NCBI GenBank assembly: GCA_965215715.1
Contig: OZ244129.1
Coordinates: forward strand, 2,108,001 to 2,172,000
Direction of reading: 5' to 3'
Length of the DNA stretch: 64,000 nucleotides
Source: HXMU1428-3 sp965215715
GTDB taxonomy: Bacteria; Pseudomonadota; Alphaproteobacteria; Rhizobiales; HXMU1428-3
Shown: in pieces, positions 52,357 through 61,434 of the stretch
Layout of the letters: the number at the start of each line of letters is the position of its first letter
Numbering within the stretch: the stretch's first letter is position 1
Notes under the pieces: model-generated
The model's input: only the letters and a program-made list of their open reading frames with translations
Told to the model about the DNA's origin: nothing
Database searches by the model: none
Position numbers and translations under genes: made by a program

Positions 52357-54971
52357 GCGCCGTTGCTACACAATCCACTCCCCTTAGCGAAAAGTCTGCA
52401 CTTGCAGACTTAGTGACATGGGCAGAGAAGCGCCCAGCATGGCAGAAAGACGCCCTCCGTCGTCTTATTACAGGTGAAGTACTCGACGATCAGGCTATTG
52501 CGGAACTCACGCAGCTTTGCCTCGACCCATCGCTCGCCCATGTGCCAATTTCACAATCGCATATCGTGGCTCAGGACGGTACGGCAGAGTCAATTTCACT
52601 TTTATCGATCAAGAATCCGACCGCCATAAACGCGCTTGCCATCCAGCAAGAGCTGTCCTTTGCCCCTTCGGGGCTTACGGTTATCTACGGGGATAATGGC
52701 TCAGGAAAGTCGGGCTATGTTCGTGTATTGAAACACGCTTGCCGGACCCGAGACGAAAAATTCGTCATCCATCGGGACCTGGAGGACAAGACCGATACCC
52801 CTCAATCTGCCGAAATCAACTTCACCCGTGGCTCTGTTACCGATCAATTCGATTGGACGATAGACGGCGAGCCGCACAGCGATCTTCCATCGGTCAGCAT
52901 CTTCGACTCTCGAAGCGCCAGCATCCATGTCGAGAGCACAAACGACGTCGCTTACATTCCCCGCCCAATGCGCATACTTGAAGCTTTGTCCGACGCTGCC
53001 GACCGCGTTAAGGCTGCGCTCGACGGTAAGATTGCGACGCTCAAAGCTCAGGTTCCCCTTGCTATTGCAAACCCGTCTCTGAGTAGGGACACGGCTGCTG
53101 GCAGCTATGTCTTCGGCCTCAATGCGAAGTCGAACATCCCTCAGCTCGATAAGCTCGCCGCACTCAGTGCGCAGGAAAAGGCGCGCCTTGCGACCTTGGA
53201 AACAGACTTCGCCCAAGACCCCAAGCGCGCCGTTGCCCGCCTTGATAATCAGCGGACGGAAGTCGAACGCATCAGGACCTCCCTCCAGTCTCTTGCCGCT
53301 GCGACGAATGCGGCAGCATTCTCAGAAATCAAGTCGCTGCGAAAAGCTCACAGCGACGCCGTGGAAGCCGCATCGGTCGCGTCGCAAGAACTGTTCAGCG
53401 CTTCACCGCTACCCGAGGTCGGCCAAGCGGTCTGGCTAAAGTTGTGGGAGGCTGCGCGGATCTACGCGACTAACGTAGCCTATCCCCGCAAAACGTTCCC
53501 TCCGAGTGAATCCGACGCGCTTTGCGTTCTTTGCCAGCAACCACTCAGCGCGGAAGCAATCGCTCGACAGCAGACTTTTGAGTCGTTTGTCAAAAGCTCG
53601 ACAAAGGCGGACGAAGACGCGGCGCGGACCAAGCAAGACGACGCGCTCTCTCAGTTGAAGGCGCGGGTGCTGGGCCTCGACCATGTTCTCAAGCTTGATA
53701 AGTTTCTCGCCACCGAGATCGGGGACGTTTCTCTTGCTGGGCAAGTGCGCCGTGCGTACATCTTGGTCCTCTGGCGACTTCGAGCGATGCTTCGTGACTG
53801 CAAGGAACCCAATCCGCTCGGTGCCAATCCGCTGCAAGCGCTGGCGACCCTTGCCGCCGATCTGAAAACTCGGGCTGCGCAACTCTCCGCTGATACGCAA
53901 AGCGACGAGTACAAAGCGCTGAAATCAGAATACCTTGAACTCAAGGAACGCGCGGCCCTTGCACCGCTGCTCGCTGATATAAAGGCACAGATCAACCGCC
54001 TCAAGGAAATTGAGGCAATCAGCGCGGCACTCAAAGCCACCGCGAAAAAACCCATCACCGACAAGAACAAAGAACTCTCAGATCGCATGGTGACGGACGC
54101 GTTGCGTGGTCGGTTCGCGCGCGAGATTGAAAAACTGAAGCTGTCTCGAATACCGGTTGAACTTCGCAAGGAGAAGGACCGGCAGGCGGTGTCGTACTTT
54201 CGCGTGGCATTGGTAGAGCGACCAGATGCGAAGGTTGGTGAGATATTCAGTGAAGGCGAGCACCGCTGCGTGGCGCTCGCCGCGTTTCTTGCCGAGCTGG
54301 TAACCGCGCAACGCTATTCCAGCATTGTTTTCGATGATCCCATGTCATCCCTTGACCACATACATAGAAGCGCTGTTGCGTCACGGCTGGTGGAAGAGTC
54401 GGAACACCGCCAGGTCATCGTATTTACGCACGACCTGGTATTCTTGTACGAGCTTCGCCGAGAGGCCGAAAAAGCCAATCGTGCAATAGATTTTCGCAAT
54501 GTCAGGCGAAGGCAGGACAAGCCCGGATACATACAAAGCGAACTGCCGGATAAGGCCAAGTCAGGCCTTGAGATGTGCAACGCGCTGCGATCCTCGCTCA
54601 AATCAGCGAAGCCAAACTTTGACAAGCTGACCGATACGCAAAGAACAATCTTCTGCAAGGGGACAATCGGCCAGTTGCGCGATGCGTGGGAGCAAGGGAT
54701 CTCGGATTACATCCGTCCGGTGCTTGAAAGGTTCAACAACAAGGTCAAGCCGACCTCAATGTTTATGCTCGGCATTCTCACCGAAGAGGATGTAAAGTCT
54801 GTAATGGCTGCCCAAGCGAGGCTTTCAGACGATCTTCATTCATCAGCTCAGGCATTGAATCCCGAAGCCACATCACTTGATGACCTAAAGGCAGAGATCA
54901 AGGTGCTTGAAGACTGGATTCAGACTATTAAATGTCGCCAGAAGAAGGCTGTTAAGCCAGCTATTAAGTGA
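52353..54971 (+). CDS. zinc-hook ABC-type ATPase linked to RM (RloC/PrrC-like)
   Basis: 872 residues. Walker A IYGDNGSGKSG (111-121), long coiled coil from about 210 to 640, a CxxC zinc-hook-like site CVLC (Cys391, Cys394) near its middle, ABC signature region near 630, and Walker B FDDPMSSLD (660-668) with the H-loop THD. The ATPase and hook match the RloC group, which guards type I restriction and cuts tRNA anticodons when restriction is inhibited. The C-terminus holds Arg776-x3-Glu780 and Arg823-x5-His829, compatible with a HEPN/anticodon-nuclease site. Translation is coupled to hsdR (ATGA). Confidence 0.75.
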   Translation: MSAVATQSTPLSEKSALADLVTWAEKRPAWQKDALRRLITGEVLDDQAIAELTQLCLDPSLAHVPISQSHIVAQDGTAESISLLSIKNPTAINALAIQQELSFAPSGLTVIYGDNGSGKSGYVRVLKHACRTRDEKFVIHRDLEDKTDTPQSAEINFTRGSVTDQFDWTIDGEPHSDLPSVSIFDSRSASIHVESTNDVAYIPRPMRILEALSDAADRVKAALDGKIATLKAQVPLAIANPSLSRDTAAGSYVFGLNAKSNIPQLDKLAALSAQEKARLATLETDFAQDPKRAVARLDNQRTEVERIRTSLQSLAAATNAAAFSEIKSLRKAHSDAVEAASVASQELFSASPLPEVGQAVWLKLWEAARIYATNVAYPRKTFPPSESDALCVLCQQPLSAEAIARQQTFESFVKSSTKADEDAARTKQDDALSQLKARVLGLDHVLKLDKFLATEIGDVSLAGQVRRAYILVLWRLRAMLRDCKEPNPLGANPLQALATLAADLKTRAAQLSADTQSDEYKALKSEYLELKERAALAPLLADIKAQINRLKEIEAISAALKATAKKPITDKNKELSDRMVTDALRGRFAREIEKLKLSRIPVELRKEKDRQAVSYFRVALVERPDAKVGEIFSEGEHRCVALAAFLAELVTAQRYSSIVFDDPMSSLDHIHRSAVASRLVEESEHRQVIVFTHDLVFLYELRREAEKANRAIDFRNVRRRQDKPGYIQSELPDKAKSGLEMCNALRSSLKSAKPNFDKLTDTQRTIFCKGTIGQLRDAWEQGISDYIRPVLERFNNKVKPTSMFMLGILTEEDVKSVMAAQARLSDDLHSSAQALNPEATSLDDLKAEIKVLEDWIQTIKCRQKKAVKPAIK

Positions 54972-55076
54972 GATAGAAGTAAAGACACATTATATCTCGC
55001 AAAACCTGCTCAGTAGTTGGATTTGATCATTTTCCTCCTCCTTCACGGTCTTTCTCAATCATTGACGCTGTGTAGC

Positions 55077-55172
55077 CGGTCGCGCCGTCCGGTCAACTGA
55101 CTGCCCGCATAAACGTGTGGCCAGTTCCCCCGCCATCAATCATGGCGGGTGACCGTCCGGCTTGGCCGACCG
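55077..55172. repeat. 96-nt nested inverted-repeat element upstream of DUF2958 gene
   Basis: Outer arm CGGTCG/CGACCG (55077-55082 / 55167-55172), middle arm GGTCA/TGACC (55091-55095 / 55150-55154), inner hairpin CCCGCCAT/ATGGCGGG (55129-55136 / 55142-55149). It lies in the leader of the DUF2958 gene, and is similar in style to the elements at 21.6 and 24.1-24.5 kb. Confidence 0.65.
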
Positions 55173-55220
55173 TCTTTCTCCTTTCGCGTCTTGAGAAAAC
55201 CTCAATGAAAGGAGACGAAC

Positions 55221-55580
55221 ATGAAACTCTTAACCAAAAACATCCGTGAAAAGCTCTTGCGCAACGGGCGCTTAAAGCAAAAACTTGCCGAACAAGGCAG
55301 GAACGATGCCGACTTCGTTCCGGTTGTAAAGCTCTTCACTCCAGATGCCACCTGCACCTGGCTGCTAACAGAACTTGATCCAGATGATCAGAATATCGCA
55401 TTCGGGCTTTGTGATCTCGGCCTTGGCTACCCCGAACTGGGCAGTGTCAGCATTGCGGAGATCAAAGCCCTTCGTGGCCAGCTCGGCCTCCCCGTTGAAC
55501 GAGATATCTACTTCCAGGCTGATAAGCCACTAAGTATCTTTGCCAAAGAAGCCAGGGAGAACGGCTTCATCAAGGTTTGA
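55221..55580 (+). CDS. DUF2958 domain protein
   Basis: 119 residues matching DUF2958, a small protein common on alphaproteobacterial plasmids and islands: MKLLTKNIREKLLRNGRL, PVVKLFTPDATCTWLLTELD and AFGLCDLGLGYPELG. Function unknown. It follows a structured leader segment and is closed by a terminator 7 nt downstream. Its presence supports plasmid/ICE ancestry for this region. Confidence 0.88.
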   Translation: MKLLTKNIREKLLRNGRLKQKLAEQGRNDADFVPVVKLFTPDATCTWLLTELDPDDQNIAFGLCDLGLGYPELGSVSIAEIKALRGQLGLPVERDIYFQADKPLSIFAKEARENGFIKV

Positions 55581-55586
55581 ACAGAG

Positions 55587-55613
55587 GCCGGGATCAAACC
55601 CGGCTTCTTTTTC
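55587..55613 (+). terminator. rho-independent terminator
   Basis: GCCGGG/CCCGGC with a 6-nt loop followed by TTCTTTTTC, just after the DUF2958 stop. Confidence 0.85.
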
Positions 55614-55671
55614 TATTCCAGAAGCAATCAAACCCACACAGGTCAGCAGCTTTAGACCCGAATAAAGAATT

Positions 55672-55706
55672 TCAATAAAGAAGACCGCCCTTTTGGGGCG
55701 GTCTTC
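55672..55706 (-). terminator. bidirectional terminator hairpin
   Basis: GAAGACCGCCC/GGGCGGTCTTC (55680-55690 / 55696-55706) with a short loop. On the minus strand T-rich sequence follows, so it mainly terminates the leftward alpA-like gene. Confidence 0.75.
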
Positions 55707-55739
55707 AGCTCTTTCAAGAGGAGTTCATTTAATCGTAAA

Positions 55740-55940
55740 TCAGATTTCTGCATCGCGTTTTTTTATGCGATCCTCGATCCATTCCTCAACTTCAGACATC
55801 ATCCACGCAACACGGTTCTGGCCCAGTTGTAACCGCTTTGGGAATTGACCTGCCTTCTCCAGCCGCGCAATGTGCTGAGGTGAATATTTTACGAGTTTCA
55901 CCAATTCCTTCTTGTCGATGAGTTGCATCGGATGAGACAT
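55740..55940 (-). CDS. AlpA-family excisionase-like regulator
   Basis: 66 residues with an AlpA/excisionase-type winged HTH: MQLIDKKELVKLVKYSPQHI, then LEKAGQFPKRLQLGQNRVAW and a closing WIEDRI helix. Such proteins activate or direct excision of integrated elements. It sits 319 bp from the tRNA-Met gene at the island edge, the usual position. No integrase gene lies next to it. Good GAAACCG-style leader but only a weak ribosome site (AAAGGAG at about 55951-55957). Confidence 0.85.
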   Translation of the reverse strand: MSHPMQLIDKKELVKLVKYSPQHIARLEKAGQFPKRLQLGQNRVAWMMSEVEEWIEDRIKKRDAEI

Positions 55941-56258
55941 CGGTTTCTCCTTTATGAAAGGAGCATCCGGATGCCCCGAGCCGCGGCAGTTGCACCGAAC
56001 CCAATGGGCCCTATAAATCTAAGATTTTTTTCTGTATCTGACAAGATTCACATAGCTGAACATAGCTGCTTATTTTCAGCTTTCATCTCAATTTGATGGC
56101 TTTTATCCGTAACAAGCTGATTTTTCTTCCCCCACATTTTAATTTGAAAACCCCATCCTAAGCCAAAATCTAAACTTTACTGGGAATAAAATGGAACCCC
56201 AGTGGAACCCCAGAGGGGTTTCAGCTTAGGTTAAATTTAGCTAAGTCATTGAAAAGAT
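55941..56258. other. island right end: tandem 11-bp repeat, presumed attachment region
   Basis: No gene. A perfect tandem repeat of TGGAACCCCAG occurs at 56192-56202 and 56203-56213, about 50 bp before the tRNA 3' end at 56259. An integrase gene would normally be here; only this short scar remains. The attachment site is expected at the tRNA 3' end. Confidence 0.5.
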
Positions 56259-56335
56259 TGGTAGCGGAGGAGGGACTTGAACCCCCGACACGCGGATTAT
56301 GATTCCGCTGCTCTAACCAGCTGAGCTACTCCGCC
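56259..56335 (-). tRNA. tRNA-Met (anticodon CAT)
   Basis: Full cloverleaf on the minus strand with encoded CCA. Acceptor GGCGGAG/CTCCGCT, D arm GCTCAGCTGGTTAGAGC, anticodon stem GCGGA/TCCGC with loop ATCATAA (anticodon CAT), T arm GGGGGTTCAAGTCCC. It matches the elongator tRNA-Met type of Alphaproteobacteria; a tRNA-Ile2 (CAT modified) cannot be excluded from anticodon alone. Its 3' end faces the island. Confidence 0.95.
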
Positions 56336-56492
56336 ATAAAGGTGAGATCGCCTTCATCGTTAGACGATAAGACATTTTATAAACAGTAAGACATGGCTTT
56401 TAAAAAGGAAACCGCTTCCCGTCAAGCGGCAACCATCATTTTGAAGAAGAAAAATTTAAAAATACTCTGAAAGCTTCAAAGTTTAACGGGTT

Positions 56493-57209
56493 TTATGGGT
56501 TAACCACCACTTCTGGCTGATACACCTCTCTTGAGGTTGAACGAGACCGAGACAAAGCAAGTTTTGGTGCAGCGCCCTTGTTAAAGCGTAGCATTGTGAA
56601 CAATCCCATTGGTCTTAACGAGCGGCGCTCGATTAATTCTAGCCCTTCGCAGCCCATTACCCGGTCAACGGGGAAAATGGGGCGCCAACCAAGGGTTGAG
56701 GCAAAGGGCGCCATGCGCCGCTCTAACCAGCCACGTGCGCCATGGTCCTGGCTAAAGTGATTAACCAAAAGCACCTGGCCACCTGGTGCACATACGCGCT
56801 CAAGCTCTTCCATGACAACTTCAGGTTCAGGCACAACGGTCATAACATACATGGCCACAACGGTATCAAAGCGGTCATCATCAAAATCAAGATTGCGGGC
56901 ATCCATTTCATAAAGGCCCTCAACGTTTTGCAATCCTTTTTTTACAATACGCTCTTGGGCCTTTTTGAGCATGTCAGGAGATAGGTCAACACCGGTTACA
57001 TGCATATGGTCACCATAGCGTGGTAAAGAAAGGCCTGTGCCGACACCCACTTCTAATACAGAGCCTTGGCGCCGGTTGATCAAATCAACAGCGTGACGCC
57101 GGCCAGCGTCTGCGACCATTCCAAATGTTTGATCATAAAAGGGAGCCCAACGTTCATAGGCTTTGAGAACAGAGCCTCTATCCATTACTGCTTTTTTTAC
57201 CGCTTCCAC
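56493..57209 (-). CDS. pmtA: PmtA-like phosphatidylethanolamine N-methyltransferase
   Basis: 238-residue SAM-dependent methyltransferase. It has a SAM-binding motif I EVGVGTGLSLPRY and motif II VDLSPDMLKKAQER, with the N-terminal lead YERWAPFYDQTFG typical of PmtA, which makes phosphatidylcholine from phosphatidylethanolamine in Alphaproteobacteria. The membrane-bound lipid role is from family knowledge; the sequence shows a class I methyltransferase with a basic tail. Downstream of mnmA on the same strand (96 nt gap). Confidence 0.85.
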   Translation of the reverse strand: MEAVKKAVMDRGSVLKAYERWAPFYDQTFGMVADAGRRHAVDLINRRQGSVLEVGVGTGLSLPRYGDHMHVTGVDLSPDMLKKAQERIVKKGLQNVEGLYEMDARNLDFDDDRFDTVVAMYVMTVVPEPEVVMEELERVCAPGGQVLLVNHFSQDHGARGWLERRMAPFASTLGWRPIFPVDRVMGCEGLELIERRSLRPMGLFTMLRFNKGAAPKLALSRSRSTSREVYQPEVVVNP

Positions 57210-57305
57210 GCAACAATCTCCTAAATTTTATCGGCCCCTTATACATCAAACCCTTATTTCAGTATATCAGAAAAAAAGTTTGTGCGTATAAATGGCTCAA
57301 CCCCG

Positions 57306-58523
57306 CTAACTTACAGAAACTTCAGAAGCTATTTTTGAAGCTTCTGATGCCCCTTCTTTAAACTCACTCGCGCTGGTGGAAATGGCCTTTTTAATCCATC
57401 CGCCCCCTAAAATGCGAGATTGCCCTTCATTGCTTTCGTATAAAACACAGGCTTGACCGGGAGAGACCCCATCTTCACCCATGTGTAATTCTACCAAAAC
57501 GCGCCCATCACGACACAAAAGTGTTGCTGGTTGCGGTGCTTGGGTTGAGCGCACGCGAGCAAAAATATCTATGCCTTGTGAGCCAATTGCTTCTAACTCA
57601 ATTGAGCCGAGCCAATTCATATCCCGTAATTCAACGATTTTGGTTTGCAAACATTCACGTGGGCCCACGATGACGCGCGCATTGGCGGCGTCCAACTCAA
57701 CCACATAAATCGGTTCGCCCAGCGCGACGCCAATGCCGCGGCGTTGGCCTATGGTAAAATTAATAATGCCTTCATGCTGGCCTAGGACCCGTCCGTCAAC
57801 ATGGACAATGTCACCTGGCTCTGCAGCCCCTGGGCGCAGTTTTTCTATCACTTGGGTGTAGCGCCCGGTGGGCACAAAGCAAATGTCTTGGCTGTCTGGT
57901 TTTTCAGCAACAGATAAATCGTAGTTTTGGGCAATTTCTCGCACTTTGGATTTGTGCAAATTGCCTAAAGGAAATCGCAACAAATCCAACTGCTCTTTGG
58001 TTGTGGTGAATAGAAAGTAGCTTTGATCGCGCTCTGGGTCTTTGGCGCGCAATAGCTCCCATCCATCTTCGCCTAACCGGCTGGAAATATAGTGACCTGT
58101 CGCCATGGCATCGGCGCCAAGGTCTTTGGCTGTGTCCAGCATGTCTTTAAATTTTATTTTTTGATTACACATGATGCAAGGCACTGGTGTTTCGCCAGAA
58201 AGATAACTGGAGACAAAATCATCCATTACACTATCTTGAAAGCGTGCTTCATAATCTAAGACATAATGTGGAATGCCAAGCTTTTCTGCAACGCGGCGGG
58301 CGTCATGAATGTCCTGGCCAGCACAACAGGCCCCTTTGCGACCAACGGCTTCACCATGGTCATAAAGTTGTAATGTTATGCCGATAACATCATAACCTTC
58401 TTGCTTTAAAAGGGCGGCAACAACTGAACTGTCCACACCACCGGACATCGCCACGACCACGCGGCATTTTTCAGGCGGCCCTTCAAGTGAAAGGCTATTC
58501 AGTTTTGCGTTAGATTGTGTCAT
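57306..58523 (-). CDS. mnmA: tRNA-specific 2-thiouridylase MnmA
   Basis: 405 residues. PP-loop ATP pyrophosphatase AMSGGVDSSVVAALL, catalytic cysteines in VPCIMCNQKIKF and SQDICFVP, GRRGIGV-type tRNA-binding loop region and a C-terminal beta barrel. It thiolates the wobble uridine (U34) of tRNA-Lys, Glu and Gln using sulfur relayed through IscS/TusA. Disordered C-terminal tail of about 25 residues is Glu/Ser-rich. Confidence 0.95.
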   Translation of the reverse strand: MTQSNAKLNSLSLEGPPEKCRVVVAMSGGVDSSVVAALLKQEGYDVIGITLQLYDHGEAVGRKGACCAGQDIHDARRVAEKLGIPHYVLDYEARFQDSVMDDFVSSYLSGETPVPCIMCNQKIKFKDMLDTAKDLGADAMATGHYISSRLGEDGWELLRAKDPERDQSYFLFTTTKEQLDLLRFPLGNLHKSKVREIAQNYDLSVAEKPDSQDICFVPTGRYTQVIEKLRPGAAEPGDIVHVDGRVLGQHEGIINFTIGQRRGIGVALGEPIYVVELDAANARVIVGPRECLQTKIVELRDMNWLGSIELEAIGSQGIDIFARVRSTQAPQPATLLCRDGRVLVELHMGEDGVSPGQACVLYESNEGQSRILGGGWIKKAISTSASEFKEGASEASKIASEVSVS

Positions 58524-59040
58524 CGTTTAATTTATGTATATCTTTATTTGTATGTATCGTCTTTTTAATGCACCAACAAAATGACTGACTTTCCCGTAGT
58601 CCCTAGCCATAGATAATTTTGATACATAAATCGTCTAGAGGGTTAACCCCTTCTCTTGTGTAAAGCTTTTGCCCGTGTTTTACATCAATTAATTAATAGT
58701 GCAACTTCGATCTTTTCTATAACAAATGCCCCTCATAAACCAAGCAAAGTGAGATGAGTTTATGATCTTTTCAAGGCTTGGGCTTAAATTTCTCCTAAAA
58801 TCATAGCGGATTGCCCTTAAACTTCAAGCTTAGGGGCGGCAAAAAACGCCCCTTGACCCGGCAATTTTTGCACCCTCTTTCATTTTGGAAACTTTGAACC
58901 GCCTGCGATTCTTTCGTCAAGCCATTGTTTTTTCTTGCATTTATCATTCTCCTGCATTTGGCCTGAAAACTGCAGACGTTTCTATGTCACAAAACGTCCC
59001 TCGCGTTTTTATAACAACTATTACGATCGAATGGTGCAAG
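58524..59040. other. divergent intergenic region between mnmA and the flagellar cluster
   Basis: No gene, although the fliK frame is open back to 58885. A hairpin AGGGGCG/CGCCCCT (58832-58838 / 58847-58853) with an A-rich loop lies in the middle and may terminate leaderward transcription. It should hold promoters for mnmA (leftward) and fliK (rightward). No clear sigma-54 site was recognised. Confidence 0.4.
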
Positions 59041-60513
59041 ATGACAACTGAAGCGCTTCAGAATTTAAAATCCTTAAAGACCTTCTTACAGCCCAAGGGG
59101 TCCGAACAGACGGGAGATGTTGCGAAAAATAAAGCGGCATTTTCTAATCATCTGCATGCAAATAAGGCTGCGATTGAACAAGGTCGCCGCACCCCAGCAC
59201 GAGATACTGATCAGCTGCGGGACCAAAATCCACGCAAAAATCTGTCGCAGGATGATAAAATTTCTCGCCAAGAAAAACACCGAGAACGTGAGCAACAACA
59301 GACCGATAAGACCAGTGCTGAACAACATAACGATACCCATTTAGAAGAAAGCCGCAAACGCTCTGATGTTGAAGCAAAAGACAATGGGCACGTAGAGAGC
59401 CAAGACAACAAGAATGCTCAGGAAGAAAGCATAGAGACACAAGACACCTTTGAGCAGACCAGAGAGCAGTCTGAACAAGATGTGTCAAAAGATAAGGAAA
59501 CGCAAATCCTTACCGCTACTGAAGATGGACTGGTTTTGGAAACTGACCCTTTGTTAGAGGGGGGTGAGGCAACAGTTGTAACAAACTTGCAAGAGGTGGG
59601 AGAGCAAAGTGAGCTCCTTGCCGCTATTCAAGGTACTGCAACAAAAAGTGAGGGACTTTCTGGCCTCAAGGAGACTTCTGAGTTGGCTGCAAAACAAGGC
59701 GCTCTTTCTCTGGACCAAAAGGGTGGGGGCAAAGGCGGCCTTCTTGGGCAAGGTGCCGGACTTGAAAGCACTTTGGGTCAAGATGAAGATGGTGAAATTT
59801 CAATAAACAAATCCGGCGTTATAGAAAAAGGCAATAACGAGATTTCTAAATCTTTCTCCCAGATATTATCCAACAAAGACGCAAGCGGGGCTGCTCATAC
59901 GCAACAGCCTGCTGGTCCTATTTTAGCCAGCAATCCTTTAACTTCTTCTCCATTGGCCAAAACCAATACATTTCAGCCCGTGCGCCAGGATGCTGGGATC
60001 GTTCAGAGCGGGGATGGGACAAACTCGTCTTTAGCTTTACAAACCCAAGAGACAAAAGGGGCAAGCCCGACCAATGCGCTTAGAAGTGCTGGCTATACCA
60101 GCCCGACACAATCTATCGCGCTTACCATTGCTCAAAAGGCACAAAATGGCATTCAACAATTTGAAATTCGTCTTAACCCACCGGAATTGGGCCGGGTGGA
60201 TGTTCGGCTGGAGTTTGGCAGAGAAGGGACTGTGACAACACATCTGATTGTTGAGCGCCCAGAAACATTAGAGATGCTGAATAAAGATGGTCGGCAGTTG
60301 GAACGGGCGTTGGCAGATGCAGGTGTCAACATTGATAATGATGGTCTGTCTTTCTCGCTTAAAGACCAACAAGATGGCCAAAAGTCAGACGAAGATTTTT
60401 TGGGTAATGATCTTGAAGGTCAAAGCGCATTGGATGATGCATCAGATGCCCAATCACAAACACCTGCCTATCGGCGCATCACCCTGCCGGGTGGTCTTGA
60501 TATACGTATTTAG
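59041..60513 (+). CDS. fliK: flagellar hook-length control protein FliK
   Basis: 490 residues from the ATG at 59041 (MTTEALQNLKSLKTF); the frame is open to 58885 but that extension is not FliK-like. Long Gln/Glu/Lys/Ser-rich disordered part (about 30-340), then the conserved C-terminal Flg_hook domain: FEIRLNPPELGRVDVRLEFG and HLIVERPETLEML, ALADAGVNID. It sets hook length and switches export specificity. It sits directly before flgD. Confidence 0.9.
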   Translation: MTTEALQNLKSLKTFLQPKGSEQTGDVAKNKAAFSNHLHANKAAIEQGRRTPARDTDQLRDQNPRKNLSQDDKISRQEKHREREQQQTDKTSAEQHNDTHLEESRKRSDVEAKDNGHVESQDNKNAQEESIETQDTFEQTREQSEQDVSKDKETQILTATEDGLVLETDPLLEGGEATVVTNLQEVGEQSELLAAIQGTATKSEGLSGLKETSELAAKQGALSLDQKGGGKGGLLGQGAGLESTLGQDEDGEISINKSGVIEKGNNEISKSFSQILSNKDASGAAHTQQPAGPILASNPLTSSPLAKTNTFQPVRQDAGIVQSGDGTNSSLALQTQETKGASPTNALRSAGYTSPTQSIALTIAQKAQNGIQQFEIRLNPPELGRVDVRLEFGREGTVTTHLIVERPETLEMLNKDGRQLERALADAGVNIDNDGLSFSLKDQQDGQKSDEDFLGNDLEGQSALDDASDAQSQTPAYRRITLPGGLDIRI

Positions 60514-60528
60514 TTAGGAGCTTAACCC

Positions 60529-61185
60529 ATGTCTACCATTAATCCTTTGTCAGCCTTGTCCAATATAGGCCAGGCAGGTGCTTCGAAAAGTACAATCTCG
60601 AATGATTTTGATACGTTTTTGACCTTGCTTACAACGCAATTGCAAAATCAAAACCCGCTTGAGCCGTTAGATACCAACCAATTTACGCAGCAATTGGTGC
60701 AGTTCAGTGAAGTGGAACAGGCCATTCAATCGAATGCTAATTTGGAAAGCCTGCTCCAACTGCAAGCTGCAACCGCTGTAACTAACTCTGTGGCCTATAT
60801 TGGCAAAACTGTTGAGTTAAATGGCACCAGCCAGCCTTTGACCAGTGGGCAAGCCTCATGGCCAATTGATGCACAAGGGACTGCTAGCTCGGCAACTTTT
60901 ACGATAAGAGATAGCGCGGGTAATGTTGTGTTTAGCGAAACCAAGCCGCTTTCCTCTGGTAAGACCACATATAACTGGAATGGGCAGACCAATGATGGAG
61001 GCAACGCGTCTGAAGGCGATTATAACCTTTCAGTTGAAGCGAGTAATAGCCAAGGTGAAGCCATTAAAGTTGATATTGCCAGTTCTGGTGTGGTCACTGG
61101 CGTAGATATGAGCGGTAATAGCTTATTGCTGTTGGTTGGAGACCAAAAAGTGAAGCTAGAAGATGTGTCCACGATCTTGCAGTAA
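60529..61185 (+). CDS. flgD: flagellar hook assembly scaffold FlgD
   Basis: 218 residues. N-terminal FlgD signature DTFLTLLTTQLQNQNPLEPL, then TNQFTQQLVQFSEVEQAIQS, and a C-terminal Ig/tudor-like FlgD domain with GKTTYNWNGQTNDGGNASEG. It caps the growing hook. Follows fliK by 15 nt. Confidence 0.93.
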   Translation: MSTINPLSALSNIGQAGASKSTISNDFDTFLTLLTTQLQNQNPLEPLDTNQFTQQLVQFSEVEQAIQSNANLESLLQLQAATAVTNSVAYIGKTVELNGTSQPLTSGQASWPIDAQGTASSATFTIRDSAGNVVFSETKPLSSGKTTYNWNGQTNDGGNASEGDYNLSVEASNSQGEAIKVDIASSGVVTGVDMSGNSLLLLVGDQKVKLEDVSTILQ

Positions 61186-61189
61186 TATA

Positions 61190-61221
61190 TTAACCATTTT
61201 GGCGTTAACTCTAATGGTTAA
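61190..61221. promoter_or_regulatory. TTAACCATT/AATGGTTAA inverted repeat, possible CtrA site or terminator
   Basis: A 9-bp inverted repeat (61190-61198 / 61213-61221) with TTAACCAT arms follows flgD. TTAACCAT is a CtrA half-site type and an additional TTAAC lies in between. The repeat may also form the flgD terminator. The next gene is sciP, encoding the CtrA inhibitor. Confidence 0.4.
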
Positions 61222-61434
61222 AGATTTTATGGGATTTTCTAGCTCTTTGTTTCATGGAAAGTAAAAACATTAAGAGCTGTAAAGAAAAAACTTGCAAACG
61301 TTAAGGTATCGTGACCAGTTCGCTGCATTCTGGCACAAGGGTTGCAAGTCTTTTCATTATATAGCTTAGGGGTATTTTAAGCCCTTACAAGTTATTATTC
61401 GTATAGTATTTGGGTCAGTATAGTAGAGAGTAAT

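Noticed and set aside
49133..52387. many long antisense frames in the hsd region
   Set aside because: High-GC coding DNA gives long shadow frames; none has family motifs or ribosome sites.
58885..59040. N-terminal extension of FliK
   Set aside because: The extension has no FliK-like composition, and an ATG at 59041 starts a normal FliK N-terminus.
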